Assembly (NCBI GenBank): GCA_002345575.1
Contig: DDVX01000002.1
Coordinates: 1-64,000 of the forward strand
DNA: 64,000 nucleotides
From: Stutzerimonas stutzeri
GTDB taxonomy: Bacteria > Pseudomonadota > Gammaproteobacteria > Pseudomonadales > Pseudomonadaceae
Direction: 5' to 3'
Position numbers and translations under genes: made by a program. Shown piece by piece: positions 54,727 through 64,000 of this stretch (positions within the stretch are counted from its first letter, which is position 1; each line of letters begins with the position of its first letter). Below the pieces are notes generated by a model. It did no database searches, was not told where the DNA came from, and was given only the letters and a program-made list of their open reading frames with translations.

Positions 54727-55382
54727 GACAGGCCTCCACGCATCCGCCCGCGGCTGAGTCGACGTTCCAGCGCACGCATGGAGAAGTTGATGATCTGCGC
54801 CAGGACGAAATACATCACCAGCGCCAGGCCGAATATTTCCAGGGTCATCAGCGTCGCCTGATCCAGCTGGCGCGCGCGAAAGGCGAGGTCCGACAGGGTG
54901 ATCAGCGACACCAGAGAGGTGTTCTTCAACAGTTCGATCAAGAGGTTGGTGCCCGGTGGGATCGCTGCCAGCAGCGCCTGCGGCAGGATGATGCGTCTTG
55001 TGCGCTGCCAGGGCGTCATGTTCAGCGCCTGACAGGCTTCATGCTGGCCTTCATGCACCGAGCGGATAGCGCCGCGCAGCACTTCCGCGCCATAGGCGCC
55101 GATGTTCAGTCCCAACCCGATGATCGCAACCTGGAAGGCGCTGAGACTGATGCTGAACGGTGGCATCGGCAATACAAAATAAAGCCAGAACAGCTGCACC
55201 AGCAGTGAGCTGCCGCGAAAGACTTCGATATAGGTAATGGCCAGCCAGCGCAGCGGGGCGATGGGTGACAGGCGCCCGAAGGCGGCGACCAGGGCAACGG
55301 CAATGGCCAGCAGGGAGCCGAAGAAGGCGACCTTGATGGTCACCCAGGCACCCTCCAGAAGCAGTGGAAGGAGTTCAGTCAT
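54723..55382 (-). CDS. ehuC: ABC transporter permease (EhuC-type)
   Basis: 219 residues from the ATG at 55382 (MTELLPLLLEG); a longer frame begins at 55433 but has no good start signal. HisMQ family permease motif (LRGAIRSVHEGQHEACQALN). Multi-pass inner-membrane protein. About 180 bases separate it from ehuB. Confidence 0.8.
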   Translation of the reverse strand: MTELLPLLLEGAWVTIKVAFFGSLLAIAVALVAAFGRLSPIAPLRWLAITYIEVFRGSSLLVQLFWLYFVLPMPPFSISLSAFQVAIIGLGLNIGAYGAEVLRGAIRSVHEGQHEACQALNMTPWQRTRRIILPQALLAAIPPGTNLLIELLKNTSLVSLITLSDLAFRARQLDQATLMTLEIFGLALVMYFVLAQIINFSMRALERRLSRGRMRGGLS

Positions 55383-55562
55383 GGGGTATCCAGGCGGGGC
55401 AGTGGCAATCGCGGCTGTAGGACTGACATTCAAACAGCGCCAAGCGCATCGCTGGAAAAGCGATGTAGGCAGGTGAAGGCGAAGCGTCTCTGCAGAAGAG
55501 GATCAAGCGCAGTTCCGGAGCCTTCCGCGAAGCCCTCAGGCCACGCGGTTAGCCACGTTCCG

Positions 55563-56417
55563 TCAAGCTGAGCAGAGTTCCTCGGCCGTCTTGTCGGTAA
55601 TATTGGAGCGGTCGAAGCCGAACGGCTCGACGGCTTGCAGGTGCTCGTCACTGCCCAGCCAGTTCTTCAACTCGGCATTGACCGCATCACGCAACGCCTT
55701 GTCCTGAGGGCGGAACGCCAGCGCACCGTAGCCGGTATGGGCCGGGTCGTCCTTGAAGTCGGTGGTGGCCTCGACCTGATCACCAGCCTTTTCGGCCAGG
55801 CCCTTCATGGTCAACTGGGTGCCGATGGCAGCATCGGCGCGACCGGTGCGCACGGCCTGCAACTGCGAAGTGGTATCCGGTACCTGAACGATCTGAGAGT
55901 CCTTGATGCCGGCCTTGCGCGCATACGCGAGATTGACGGTGCCCGACATGATGGCCAGTTTGGCCTCGGGGTCTTTGGCGATGTCCTCATAGCTACGCAG
56001 ATTCTTCGGGTTGCCGGTCTTCACCAGCAGGGTATCGGGCAGTTGGTAGTGCGGGTTAGTGAACAGCACCTGCTTGCAGCGCTCGGGGGTGATGTACATG
56101 CCGGCGGCGATGAGGTCGAAGCGGCTGGCGCGCAGACCGGGGATCAGCGAGCCCCATTCGGTGAGGACGGGATTGATGGTTTCGATGCCCAGCCGCTGGA
56201 AGATCTTTTCGACGATTTCGGGAGATTCGCCGGTGACGCTACCGTCGGTGGCGGTGTAGGCGAAGGGTGTTTCGTTGGCATAGCCGATGCGGACGCTGCT
56301 GCTTTCCTTGATCTTGGCCAGCGTATCGGCCTGGGTCAGGCTGCTGATCGTGATACTGGCCAAGGCCGTACAGCCGATCAGAAGCCTGGAAATGGGTGAG
56401 ATAGTGGGAGCCCTCAT
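55563..56417 (-). CDS. ehuB: Ectoine/hydroxyectoine-binding ABC protein (EhuB-type)
   Basis: 284 residues, periplasmic. N-terminal signal peptide (ISRLLIGCTALASITISSLTQA, cleavage near 30), then a family-3 solute-binding fold (VRIGYANETPFAYTA, FDLIAAGMYITPERC, VMSGTVNLAYA-like). First gene of the operon; osmoprotectant uptake is likely. A general polar amino acid substrate cannot be excluded. Confidence 0.8.
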   Translation of the reverse strand: MRAPTISPISRLLIGCTALASITISSLTQADTLAKIKESSSVRIGYANETPFAYTATDGSVTGESPEIVEKIFQRLGIETINPVLTEWGSLIPGLRASRFDLIAAGMYITPERCKQVLFTNPHYQLPDTLLVKTGNPKNLRSYEDIAKDPEAKLAIMSGTVNLAYARKAGIKDSQIVQVPDTTSQLQAVRTGRADAAIGTQLTMKGLAEKAGDQVEATTDFKDDPAHTGYGALAFRPQDKALRDAVNAELKNWLGSDEHLQAVEPFGFDRSNITDKTAEELCSA

Positions 56418-56716
56418 GGTGTTTCTCCTGTTTTTGTTCTTGGATCGCGAATGGCGATTCGTTTGCCAGGAGGCATCGGGGATGTCGCTTAAGAGCGACG
56501 GTATGTCGAGTGTGAATGCCTCGCCGGTTCGCTGGTTGACGGCGGTGGAGCCTCAGCTCCCCCGCCGGAGCATACAAAGGTAAGTGGCAAACGGAAACCC
56601 GAAGCCACCTGAAGCGAAGGTCGCGATTTTTGACCAAACGAACGAAATCCGGTTCAGAGCGAGTTTCAGCGCTGTGTATCGCCAGCGAAACGGCACCGCT
56701 GCGCCCGATGTGGCAC
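56418..56716. other. Intergenic region between trkA and ehuB
   Basis: 299 bases without a supported gene. It holds the promoter of ehuB (minus strand) and a small hairpin GTCGCT / AGCGAC at 56484-56499. Nothing else seen. Confidence 0.5.
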
Positions 56717-58090
56717 TTAGAAAAAGGTCAGGCCGGCCTGAAATAGCCGTTCGACATTGCGAACCTGCTTTTTATCTACCAGGAACAGGATCACGTGATC
56801 GCCGGATTCGATCACGGTGTTGCTGTGGGCGATCAGCACCTGTTCGGCGCGGATAATTGCGCCGATGCTGGTACCTGGCGGCAAAACGATCTTGCCGATC
56901 TCGCGGCCGATGACCTTGCTTGAGCGGATATCGCCGTGGGCTATCACCTCGATGGCTTCGGCAGCGCCGCGGCGTAGCGAGTGCGCGCTAACAATGTCAC
57001 CGCGGCGCACGTGGGTCAGCAAGGTGCCGATAGTGGCCAGCTGCGGGCTGATGGCGATATCGATCTCGCCGCCCTGCACCAGGTCGACGTAGGCTGGGTT
57101 GTTGATGATGCACATCACCTTGCGTGCGCCGAGTCGCTTGGCTAGTAGCGACGACATGATGTTGGCCTCGTCGTCGTTGGTCAGGGCGAGGAAGACATCG
57201 ACATCGCGGATGTTTTCTTCCATCAGCAGGTCGCGATCCGAGGCGCTGCCGTGGAGGATGACGGTGTTGTCCAAGGTATCGGAGAGGTAGCGGCAGCGGG
57301 CCGCACTCATTTCGATGATCTTCACCTGGTAGCGGTTTTCGATGGCTTCGGCCAAACGCTCGCCGATATGCCCGCCGCCAGCGATAAGGATGTGCTTGTA
57401 GTTCTCGTCCAGGCGGCGCATTTCGCTCATCACCGCGCGGATGTCGGCCTTGGCGGCGATGAAGAATACTTCATCATCGGCCTCAATCACGGTGTTGCCT
57501 TGGGGCAGGATCGGCTGGTTGCGGCGGAAGATTGCCGCGACGCGGGTGTCGACGTTGGGCATGTGCGCGCGGATCTGGCGCAATTCCTGCCCGACCAGCG
57601 GGCCGCCGTAGTAGGCGCGTACGGCCACCAGCTGGGCTTTGCCGCTGGCGAAGTCGATCACCTGCAGCGAGCCAGGGATCTCGATCAGGCGCCTGATGTA
57701 GTTGGTCACCACCTGCTCTGGGCTGATCAGCACGTCCACCGGAATCGCTTCGTTGTTGAACAGGCTGGTGCGGGTAAGGTAGGCCGGCTCGCGCACGCGG
57801 GCGATCTTGGTTGGCGTATTGAACAGCGTGAAGGCTACCTGGCAGGCGACCATGTTGGTCTCGTCGCTGTTGGTGACTGCCACCAGCATGTCGGCATCAT
57901 CGGCGCCGGCCTGGCGCAACACGGTAGGAAAGGAGGCGTGACCGACGATGGTGCGGATATCCAGGCGGTCGCCCAGATCGCGCAAGCGGTCGGCATCGGT
58001 ATCCACCACGGTGATGTCGTTGGCTTCGCTGGCAAGGTTTTCCGCCAGGGTACCGCCGACCTGTCCTGCACCGAGAATGATGATTTTCAC
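56717..58090 (-). CDS. trkA: Trk potassium uptake regulatory protein TrkA
   Basis: 457 residues. Peripheral NAD(H)-binding subunit of the Trk K+ system. Two tandem RCK_N/RCK_C halves: [14 protein letters not shown] at 7-20 and [15 protein letters not shown] at about 236-250. It ends the def/fmt/rsmB/trkA run, 30 bases after rsmB. Confidence 0.97.
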   Translation of the reverse strand: MKIIILGAGQVGGTLAENLASEANDITVVDTDADRLRDLGDRLDIRTIVGHASFPTVLRQAGADDADMLVAVTNSDETNMVACQVAFTLFNTPTKIARVREPAYLTRTSLFNNEAIPVDVLISPEQVVTNYIRRLIEIPGSLQVIDFASGKAQLVAVRAYYGGPLVGQELRQIRAHMPNVDTRVAAIFRRNQPILPQGNTVIEADDEVFFIAAKADIRAVMSEMRRLDENYKHILIAGGGHIGERLAEAIENRYQVKIIEMSAARCRYLSDTLDNTVILHGSASDRDLLMEENIRDVDVFLALTNDDEANIMSSLLAKRLGARKVMCIINNPAYVDLVQGGEIDIAISPQLATIGTLLTHVRRGDIVSAHSLRRGAAEAIEVIAHGDIRSSKVIGREIGKIVLPPGTSIGAIIRAEQVLIAHSNTVIESGDHVILFLVDKKQVRNVERLFQAGLTFF

Positions 58091-58120
58091 GCGGTCACTC
58101 CTGAAAGAGCGTTGTCTGGC

Positions 58121-59449
58121 TCAGAACGTCCGAGCGGCGGGCTGGGCTGCAATCTTGATCAGTTTGGCGTAGTAGAAACCGTCGTGCCCGTCTTCCTGCG
58201 GCAGCAATTGCCGGCCATGAGACTGTTCGATGCCGAAAGTACCAGGCAGGCCCAACTCGCGCGCGCCGGGCGTGCGGTTCAGGAAGGCTTCGACAACCTC
58301 GCGATTCTCGGTTGGCAGCACCGAGCAGGTTGCATACAGCAGTACGCCGCCCACTTCCAGGGTGGGCCAGAGTGCATCGAGCATCTCGCCTTGCAAGGTG
58401 GCCAAGGGGGCGATGTCGGTCGCCTGGCGCGCCAGCTTGATGTCTGGGTGGCGGCGGATTACGCCGGTGGCCGAGCACGGCGCGTCGAGCAGAATGCGCT
58501 GGAAGGGCTTTCCGTCCCACCAGGTCTGGGTGTCGCGGGCATCGGCAGCGGTCAGCGTGGCTTCGAGTTGCAGGCGCTGAAGATTTTGCTGCACGCGTTG
58601 CAGGCGCTTGGGTTCCAGATCCAGCGCGATGACTTCGGCCAGACCCGGCTCGCGTTCGAGGATATGGCAGGTTTTGCCGCCTGGCGCGCAGCAAGCATCC
58701 AGCACGCGCTGACCGGGTTTGAGCTCCAGCAGTCCGGCGGCCAGTTGTGCCGCTTCATCCTGCACGCTGACCCGGCCTTCGGCGAAGCCAGGCAGCAACT
58801 GCACATCGCAGGCTGCTGCCAGACGGATTCCGTCTTCGCTGAACTGGCACGGGAAGGCCTCAATGCCAGCGGCCTGTAGTTCGGCCAGGTAGGCGTCACG
58901 GCTGGCTTGACGGCGATTGACCCGCAGCATCATTGGCGGGTGGGCATTGTTGGCGGCACAGATGGCTTCCCAGTGCTCCGGCCAGAACGCCTTTAGCGAT
59001 TTCTGCAGCCAGCGCGGGTGTGCCACGCGGATCACGGGGTCATGCTCCAGCTCAGCCAGCAAGGCTTCGCCGTCGCGCTGGGCGTTGCGCAGTACCGCAT
59101 TGAGCAGGCCCTTGGCCCAGGGTTTCTTCAGTTTTTCGACGCAACCGACGGTTTCACCGATGGCCGCGTGGGGTGGAATGCGGGTGTAGAACAGCTGATA
59201 CAGGCCGACCAGCAGCAAGGCCTCGACGTCGCGATCGGCGGCTTTGAAGGGTTTCTGCAGCAGGCGCTCGGCCAGACCCGCCAGGCGCGGTTGCCAGCGC
59301 GCGGTGCCAAAGGCCAGCTCCTGGGTCAGGCCGCGGTCACGTGCTTCGACCTTGGCCAGAACGTCGGGCAGGCTGCTGCCCAGCGAGGCCTTGCCCGCGA
59401 GCACCGTCGACAGCGCACGGGCGGCGGCCAGGCGTGGGTTCATCGCCAT
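58121..59449 (-). CDS. rsmB: 16S rRNA (cytosine967-C5)-methyltransferase
   Basis: 442 residues. N-terminal NusB-like RNA-binding domain (residues 1-140), C-terminal SAM methyltransferase with [16 protein letters not shown] and catalytic [13 protein letters not shown]. The start shares one base with the fmt stop. Confidence 0.97.
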   Translation of the reverse strand: MAMNPRLAAARALSTVLAGKASLGSSLPDVLAKVEARDRGLTQELAFGTARWQPRLAGLAERLLQKPFKAADRDVEALLLVGLYQLFYTRIPPHAAIGETVGCVEKLKKPWAKGLLNAVLRNAQRDGEALLAELEHDPVIRVAHPRWLQKSLKAFWPEHWEAICAANNAHPPMMLRVNRRQASRDAYLAELQAAGIEAFPCQFSEDGIRLAAACDVQLLPGFAEGRVSVQDEAAQLAAGLLELKPGQRVLDACCAPGGKTCHILEREPGLAEVIALDLEPKRLQRVQQNLQRLQLEATLTAADARDTQTWWDGKPFQRILLDAPCSATGVIRRHPDIKLARQATDIAPLATLQGEMLDALWPTLEVGGVLLYATCSVLPTENREVVEAFLNRTPGARELGLPGTFGIEQSHGRQLLPQEDGHDGFYYAKLIKIAAQPAARTF

Positions 59450-60378
59450 TATTCGAACACCTTGCCGGGTGTGAATTGCTCGCGTCGGCTGTTGTACAGA
59501 TCGCCAAATCCCAGGGGCTTTCCGCCCGCCAGCTGCAAGCGGGTGAGCAACAGCGAGCCCTGACCGCAGGCGACTTCGAGGCCATCCTTGCCAGCTGCGA
59601 TGATCTGACCGGGACTGCCCTGCCCTGCACCAACCTGGGCGCCGTGGAGCTTCACCGCTGCGCCGTCGAGGCTCGTATGGCAGATCGGCCAGGGATGGAA
59701 GGCGCGAATCAGCCGCTCCAGTTCAAGTGCCGGGCGTGTCCAGTCGATGCGCGCTTCGTCCTTGTTCAGCTTGTGGGCATAGGTGGCCAGGGTGTCGTCC
59801 TGTACCTCGCCTGGCAGGTTTCCGGCTGCCAGTGCCGCCACACCCTCAACCAGTGCCTGGGAACCCAGGCTGGCTAGGCGGTCGTGTAGGCTGCCGCCAG
59901 TGTCCTCTGCGCTGATCAGCGTGCTGACCTTGAGCAGCATCGGCCCGGTATCCAGGCCGGCTTCCATCTGCATCAGGGTCACGCCGGTTTCACTGTCGCC
60001 AGCTTCGATGGCACGCTGGATCGGCGCTGCACCACGCCAGCGCGGCAGCAGCGAAGCATGGCTGTTGACGCAACCCAAGCGCGGCATGTCCAGCACCGCT
60101 TGCGGCAGGATCAGGCCATAGGCGACGACTACCATCAGGTCAGCCTGCAGCGCTTCAAGCTCGGTCTGGGCAGCGGGATCGCGCAAGGTCTGGGGCTGGT
60201 AGACGGGAATCGCATGTTGCAGGGCGAGCTGCTTGACCGGGCTGGGCATCAGCTTCTGACCCCGCCCGGCGGGGCGATCCGGTTGGGTATAGACCGCAAC
60301 GATGGCATGGCCAGCATCAAGCAGAGCCTGAAGGTGCTGGGCGGCGAATTCCGGCGTGCCGGCGAAAACGATGCGCAT
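59449..60378 (-). CDS. fmt: Methionyl-tRNA formyltransferase
   Basis: 309 residues. Formylates initiator Met-t[21 protein letters not shown] at the N-terminus, catalytic [20 protein letters not shown], and a C-terminal OB domain. It is separated from def by a terminator-like hairpin. Confidence 0.98.
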   Translation of the reverse strand: MRIVFAGTPEFAAQHLQALLDAGHAIVAVYTQPDRPAGRGQKLMPSPVKQLALQHAIPVYQPQTLRDPAAQTELEALQADLMVVVAYGLILPQAVLDMPRLGCVNSHASLLPRWRGAAPIQRAIEAGDSETGVTLMQMEAGLDTGPMLLKVSTLISAEDTGGSLHDRLASLGSQALVEGVAALAAGNLPGEVQDDTLATYAHKLNKDEARIDWTRPALELERLIRAFHPWPICHTSLDGAAVKLHGAQVGAGQGSPGQIIAAGKDGLEVACGQGSLLLTRLQLAGGKPLGFGDLYNSRREQFTPGKVFE

Positions 60379-60400
60379 GGAAAAGGTCCGTCAAATAAAA

Positions 60401-60422
60401 AAGGCTTGCCGTAGCAAGCCTT
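60401..60422 (-). terminator. Hairpin between def and fmt
   Basis: AAGGCTTGC / GCAAGCCTT stem of 9 bp with a 4-base loop, followed on the minus strand by TTTTTTATTT. It looks like an intrinsic terminator between two genes that normally share a transcript; partial read-through or a separate fmt promoter is possible. Confidence 0.8.
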
Positions 60423-60435
60423 CGAAGTGTGGGTC

Positions 60436-60942
60436 TCAAGCCTGCTGGCGGTGGATCTTTTCCAGCTTCTTCTTGATCCGGTCGCGCTTGAGATTGGACA
60501 GATAGTCAACGAATAGCTTGCCGTTGAGGTGATCGCACTCATGCTGGATACACACCGCCAGCAGGCCTTCGGCCTCCAGCTCGTAGGGCTGACCGTCGCG
60601 GTCCAGCGCCTTGATCCGTACCTTCTGCGGGCGGTCGACATTTTCGTAGAAGCCGGGCACCGAGAGGCAGCCTTCCTGATACTGGTCCATCTCGTCGGTG
60701 AGGAACTCGAACTCGGGGTTGATGAAAACCCGTGGCTCGCTCTTGTCCTCGGAAAGGTCCATGACCACCACGCGTTTATGCACATCGACCTGGGTTGCGG
60801 CCAGGCCGATTCCCGGCGCGTCGTACATGGTCTCGAACATATCGTCGATCAATTGACGAATGCTGTCATCGACCACATCGACAGGCTTGGCGATGGTACG
60901 CAGGCGTGGATCGGGAAATTCCAGGATGTTCAGAATCGCCAT
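60436..60942 (-). CDS. def: Peptide deformylase
   Basis: 168 residues. Metalloenzyme removing the N-formyl group from new proteins. Motifs GIGLAATQV (43-51), EGCLSVPG and QHECDHLNG with the metal-binding Cys and two His. Divergent from the LysM gene. Confidence 0.98.
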   Translation of the reverse strand: MAILNILEFPDPRLRTIAKPVDVVDDSIRQLIDDMFETMYDAPGIGLAATQVDVHKRVVVMDLSEDKSEPRVFINPEFEFLTDEMDQYQEGCLSVPGFYENVDRPQKVRIKALDRDGQPYELEAEGLLAVCIQHECDHLNGKLFVDYLSNLKRDRIKKKLEKIHRQQA

Positions 60943-61090
60943 ATACGTTTGTGATGCACTTATGGAATAAATTCAAATGCCGCTGCTAAGATGCCGGGCA
61001 GCTTGTAAACGGCTTAACGCCGCTTTCCACAAGGATTACCGCGGCGCCAGGGCGCTTTACGTGAAGGCACATCATAAAGGGATTCACCAC

Positions 61091-62116
61091 ATGAGGAAAT
61101 CACTACTCGCCTTGCTGCTGGTAGCGGTTGGCGGTATCGCCCAGGCTGAGGTTCAGCTCAAGGCAGATCATCCCGAGCAATACACCGTGGTTAAAGGCGA
61201 TACGCTCTGGGACATATCGGGGCGATTCCTGCGTGAACCCTGGAAATGGCCGGAACTGTGGCATGCCAATCCCCAAGTGGAAAACCCGCACCTGATCTAT
61301 CCCGGCGACAGCCTCAGCCTGGTCTATGTCGATGGCCAGCCGCGGCTGATGCTCAACCGCGGCGCCTCGCGCGGCACGATCAAACTGTCGCCTACGGTGC
61401 GCACCACGCCGATGGCCGAAGCCATTCCGACCATTCCGCTGGAAGCCATCAACAGTTTTCTGCTGAGCAACCGCATCATCGACAGTGTGGACCAGTTCAA
61501 GGGTGCGCCTTATATCGTCGCGGGCAATGCCGAGCGCGTCATCAGCGGTTCGGGTGATCGTGTCTATGGCCGTGGTGTCTTCGAGGACAATATCCCTGTC
61601 TACGGCATCTTCCGCCAGGGCAAGACCTACGTAGACCCGGACACTCAGGAATTCCTCGGCATCAACGCCGATGATGTCGGCAGCGCCGAGATTGTCGACA
61701 TGGAAGGTGACATCGCCACCATGATGCTGACCCGCGTCACCCAGGAGGCGCGAATCGGTGATCGCCTGTTTGCCAGCGAAGAGCGTGCGGTCAATTCCTC
61801 CTTCATGCCCAGTGAGCCGGAAGAGGAAATCAGCGGTCTGATTCTCGACGTGCCGCGCGGCGTGACGCAGATTGGCCAATTCGATGTGGTGACCCTGAAC
61901 AAGGGCGCCCGCGATGGCCTCAAAGACGGCAACGTGCTGGCCGTGTACAAGACCGGCGAAACCGTGCGCGATCGGGTCACTGGCGAGAACGTGAAGATTC
62001 CTGATGAGCGTGCCGGCCTGCTGATGGTGTTCCGCACATATGAGAAGCTCAGCTACGGCCTGGTACTGCAAGCTACGCGTTCACTGGCGGTACAGGACAA
62101 GATTCGCAACCCCTGA
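61091..62116 (+). CDS. Secreted LysM-domain protein
   Basis: 341 residues from the ATG at 61091 (AAAGGGA upstream). Signal peptide KSLLALLLVAVGGIAQAE (cleavage near residue 19), then a LysM peptidoglycan-binding domain (YTVVKGDTLWDISGRFLREP, NPHLIYPGDSLSLVY). The rest is a conserved region of unknown function found in similar proteins next to dprA and def in Pseudomonas. Role in cell-wall binding inferred. Confidence 0.9.
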   Translation: MRKSLLALLLVAVGGIAQAEVQLKADHPEQYTVVKGDTLWDISGRFLREPWKWPELWHANPQVENPHLIYPGDSLSLVYVDGQPRLMLNRGASRGTIKLSPTVRTTPMAEAIPTIPLEAINSFLLSNRIIDSVDQFKGAPYIVAGNAERVISGSGDRVYGRGVFEDNIPVYGIFRQGKTYVDPDTQEFLGINADDVGSAEIVDMEGDIATMMLTRVTQEARIGDRLFASEERAVNSSFMPSEPEEEISGLILDVPRGVTQIGQFDVVTLNKGARDGLKDGNVLAVYKTGETVRDRVTGENVKIPDERAGLLMVFRTYEKLSYGLVLQATRSLAVQDKIRNP

Positions 62117-62131
62117 GAATTGAAAAGTTAG

Positions 62132-62151
62132 AGCCCCGCTGATGCGGGGCT
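62132..62151 (+). terminator. LysM gene terminator
   Basis: AGCCCCGC / GCGGGGCT stem, TGAT loop, then TTT. Confidence 0.85.
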
Positions 62152-62164
62152 TTTAGGTTATTGA

Positions 62165-62184
62165 GTGCCGCACGGATGCGGCAC
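62165..62184 (+). repeat. Hairpin just before dprA
   Basis: GTGCCGCA / TGCGGCAC with a CGGA tetraloop, perfect 8-bp stem, 14 bases downstream of the preceding terminator and 22 bases before the dprA start. It could attenuate dprA or be part of a double terminator. Confidence 0.55.
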
Positions 62185-62205
62185 ACCGAAACAAGGATGT
62201 TTGCC

Positions 62206-63306
62206 ATGCCCGCGATTTCCCCCGCCGAACTTGAAGCACGCCTGCGTCTGCATCTGTTACCCGATCTGGGGCCACGGCGTTGGCAGCGGTTGTTCGAAGC
62301 TTTTCCCAATGCCTCCTCTGCCCTCAGCGCACCGGCCAGCGCCTGGCGCTCGCTTGGCTTGCCGGCCACCTGCGCCGAGCATCGTCGCAGCGCAGAGATT
62401 CGCGAACGCGCCGCCGCAACGCTGGGCTGGCTTGAGCAAAGCGACCACCACCATCTGCTGATGTGGGGCGATCCTGGCTACCCTGCGCTGCTGGCTGAAT
62501 TGCCGGACGCCCCGCCGCTGCTGTTCATCGAAGGTGACCCAAGCCTGCTGGAACGTCCACAACTGGCCATGGTAGGCAGCCGTCGCGCTTCGCGTGCGGG
62601 TTTGGACAATGCACAGTCTTTCGCCCGTAGCCTGGCGCGAGCCGGCTTCGTCATTACCAGCGGCTTGGCGCTGGGCATTGATGGTGCAGCGCATCAGGGC
62701 GCGCTGGATGTAGATGGCCACACCATCGCTGTACTAGGCACTGGCCTGCAGCGGCTTTACCCTGCGCGCCACGTTAGCCTGGCGAGCAGAATCATTGAAG
62801 GCGGTGGCGCCCTGGTGTCCGAATTACCATTGGATTGCCCGCCGCAAGCATCTAATTTTCCTCGACGCAATAGAATCATCAGTGGTCTTTCCTTGGGCGT
62901 ACTGGTGGTTGAGGCGAGTCCTTCCAGTGGCTCGCTGATCACCGCGCGGCTGGCCGCCGAGCAGGGCCGCGAGGTGTATGCCATTCCCGGCTCCATTCAT
63001 CATCCCGGCGCACGCGGCTGTCACCAGCTGATCCGCCAGGGCGCGGCGCTGGTGGAGGGCGTCGAGGATATCCTTCAGGCTCTGCGTGGCTGGCAGCAGG
63101 TCGCTCCGTCCACGCCTGACAACGTGATGTCCGAGCGGGAGGTGCACCCACTGCTCGCCCAACTGCACGCGGCACCCATGAGCAGTGAGGCCCTCGCCCA
63201 TGCGCTCGCCCAGCCGCTGACGCAGGTACTGGCCGAGCTCACCGAGCTGGAAATTGAGGGGCGGGTGGCCTGCGAGCATGGCCACTGGATTGCCCGCAGC
63301 GGTTGA
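62206..63306 (+). CDS. dprA: DNA-processing protein DprA (Smf)
   Basis: 366 residues from the ATG at 62206, with AAGGA eight bases upstream; an ATG three codons earlier is too close to that site. Loads RecA on incoming single-stranded DNA. Rossmann-like core [20 protein letters not shown] (about 120-139), [15 protein letters not shown], and a C-terminal winged-helix-like domain. It ends 49 bases before tsaC. Confidence 0.96.
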   Translation: MPAISPAELEARLRLHLLPDLGPRRWQRLFEAFPNASSALSAPASAWRSLGLPATCAEHRRSAEIRERAAATLGWLEQSDHHHLLMWGDPGYPALLAELPDAPPLLFIEGDPSLLERPQLAMVGSRRASRAGLDNAQSFARSLARAGFVITSGLALGIDGAAHQGALDVDGHTIAVLGTGLQRLYPARHVSLASRIIEGGGALVSELPLDCPPQASNFPRRNRIISGLSLGVLVVEASPSSGSLITARLAAEQGREVYAIPGSIHHPGARGCHQLIRQGAALVEGVEDILQALRGWQQVAPSTPDNVMSEREVHPLLAQLHAAPMSSEALAHALAQPLTQVLAELTELEIEGRVACEHGHWIARSG

Positions 63307-63355
63307 GCACCCTGCTCAGGTAAACTGCGGCGGTTTTCCTACAGCTGGGGTCATG

Positions 63356-63913
63356 ATGGTCGGCAATTGGCGTATACAACAGGCGGCGCGTGCAGTGCGG
63401 GCTGGTGGCGTAATTGCCTACCCTACCGAGGCGGTCTGGGGCCTGGGTTGTGATCCCTGGGACAGCGATGCGGTGTATCGCCTGCTGGCGCTCAAAGAGC
63501 GGCCAGTGGAAAAGGGATTGATCCTGATCGCTGGCGACATCGATGACTTCGACTTTCTTCTCGCTGACCTGCCTGAGCGCTGGTTGGATCGCCTCGCTGG
63601 CAGCTGGCCAGGGCCCAATACCTGGCTGGTGCCGCACCGCCAGCGTTTGCCTGAGTGGATCACCGGCCGACACGACAGCGTGGCGCTGCGGGTGACCGAC
63701 CATCCACTAGTAGCCAGACTTTGCGCATTTACCGGCCCTCTGGTGTCCACGTCAGCCAATCCTGCCGGTCGCCCTTCTGCCCGCTCGCGCCTGCGTGTGG
63801 AGCAGTATTTTCCGCGCCAGCTGGATGCCGTTCTCGGCGGCCGGCTGGGCGGCCGACGCAACCCCAGCACCATCCGCGATGTGCGCAACGGTGAAGTCAT
63901 ACGAGCGAGTTAG
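63356..63913 (+). CDS. tsaC: Threonylcarbamoyl-AMP synthase
   Basis: 185 residues from the second of two adjacent ATGs (63353/63356; GGGG upstream). Makes the precursor of t6A37 in tRNA. YrdC domain with [23 protein letters not shown] and [12 protein letters not shown] motifs. Confidence 0.96.
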   Translation: MVGNWRIQQAARAVRAGGVIAYPTEAVWGLGCDPWDSDAVYRLLALKERPVEKGLILIAGDIDDFDFLLADLPERWLDRLAGSWPGPNTWLVPHRQRLPEWITGRHDSVALRVTDHPLVARLCAFTGPLVSTSANPAGRPSARSRLRVEQYFPRQLDAVLGGRLGGRRNPSTIRDVRNGEVIRAS

Positions 63914-63930
63914 GAAACGGGTGAAGCCAA

Positions 63931-63950
63931 GGGCCGAACTTGTTCGGCCC
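63931..63950 (+). terminator. Possible terminator after tsaC
   Basis: GGGCCGAAC / GTTCGGCCC inverted repeat with a short centre, followed by GGCCTTTC. Confidence 0.6.
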
Positions 63951-64000
63951 GGCCTTTCAAGCTTTAAGGCAGCAAGATCGTTGAGCCGGTGGTGCGTCCT

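Noticed and set aside
57251..58879. 542-codon open frame opposite trkA and rsmB
   Set aside because: Spans two real genes on the other strand and has no signature of its own.

Overview
The window is a Pseudomonas-type gammaproteobacterial chromosome (Pseudomonadaceae) around the replication origin. The basis is the gene order rpmH-rnpA-yidD-yidC-mnmE, mnmG-rsmG-parA-parB-atpIBEFHAGDC-glmU on one strand and dnaA-dnaN-recF-gyrB on the other, the DnaA boxes beside dnaA, and parS palindromes in recF and after gyrB. An ectoine-type uptake operon and the glyQS, trkA-rsmB-fmt-def, dprA-tsaC neighbourhood fit the same group. The species cannot be settled from the sequence alone.

1-16.3 kb is accessory DNA: the glmS-proximal part of a Tn7-like transposon in the classical attTn7 site, just beyond the glmS stop codon. 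The transposition genes tnsA-tnsB-tnsC-tnsD run leftwards from glmS with overlapping or abutting ends. A second, divergent TnsD/TniQ-type targeting gene lies tail to tail with the first on the opposite strand; there is no CRISPR array, Cascade gene or tnsE in the window. Next come cargo genes: an IetAS-type pair (AAA ATPase plus subtilisin-like protease, a known anti-phage architecture) preceded by an orphan AbiEi-like wHTH protein with a 32-bp near-perfect palindrome at its promoter. Further out are a decayed IS66 transposase, an intact IS30-family element and the 3' part of a metal-type sensor kinase. The far end of the transposon is not in the window.

16.3-32 kb is the core leftward block: glmS, a DeoR-type regulator, a LysE-family remnant, glmU, the complete F1Fo ATP synthase operon (atpIBEFHAGDC), parA-parB, rsmG and mnmG. 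32.1-37.0 kb holds two similar AT-rich, DnaA-box-bearing intergenic regions (mnmG/mnmE and rpmH/dnaA), with mnmE, yidC, yidD, rnpA and rpmH between them. 37-43 kb carries dnaA-dnaN-recF-gyrB.

43-64 kb is ordinary chromosome: ahpF, a globin-coupled DosC-like diguanylate cyclase, an acyltransferase, gmhB, glyS-glyQ, tag, an LpxL/HtrB acyltransferase, a PilZ protein, a small TPR protein, an ehuBCDA-type transporter, trkA, rsmB, fmt, def, a LysM protein, dprA and tsaC.

The most interesting part is the transposon: two TnsD-like selectors served by one TnsABC core, coupled to a defence cargo (AbiEi-like regulator + ietAS). The second notable point is the duplicated oriC-like module on both sides of the mnmE-rpmH block.
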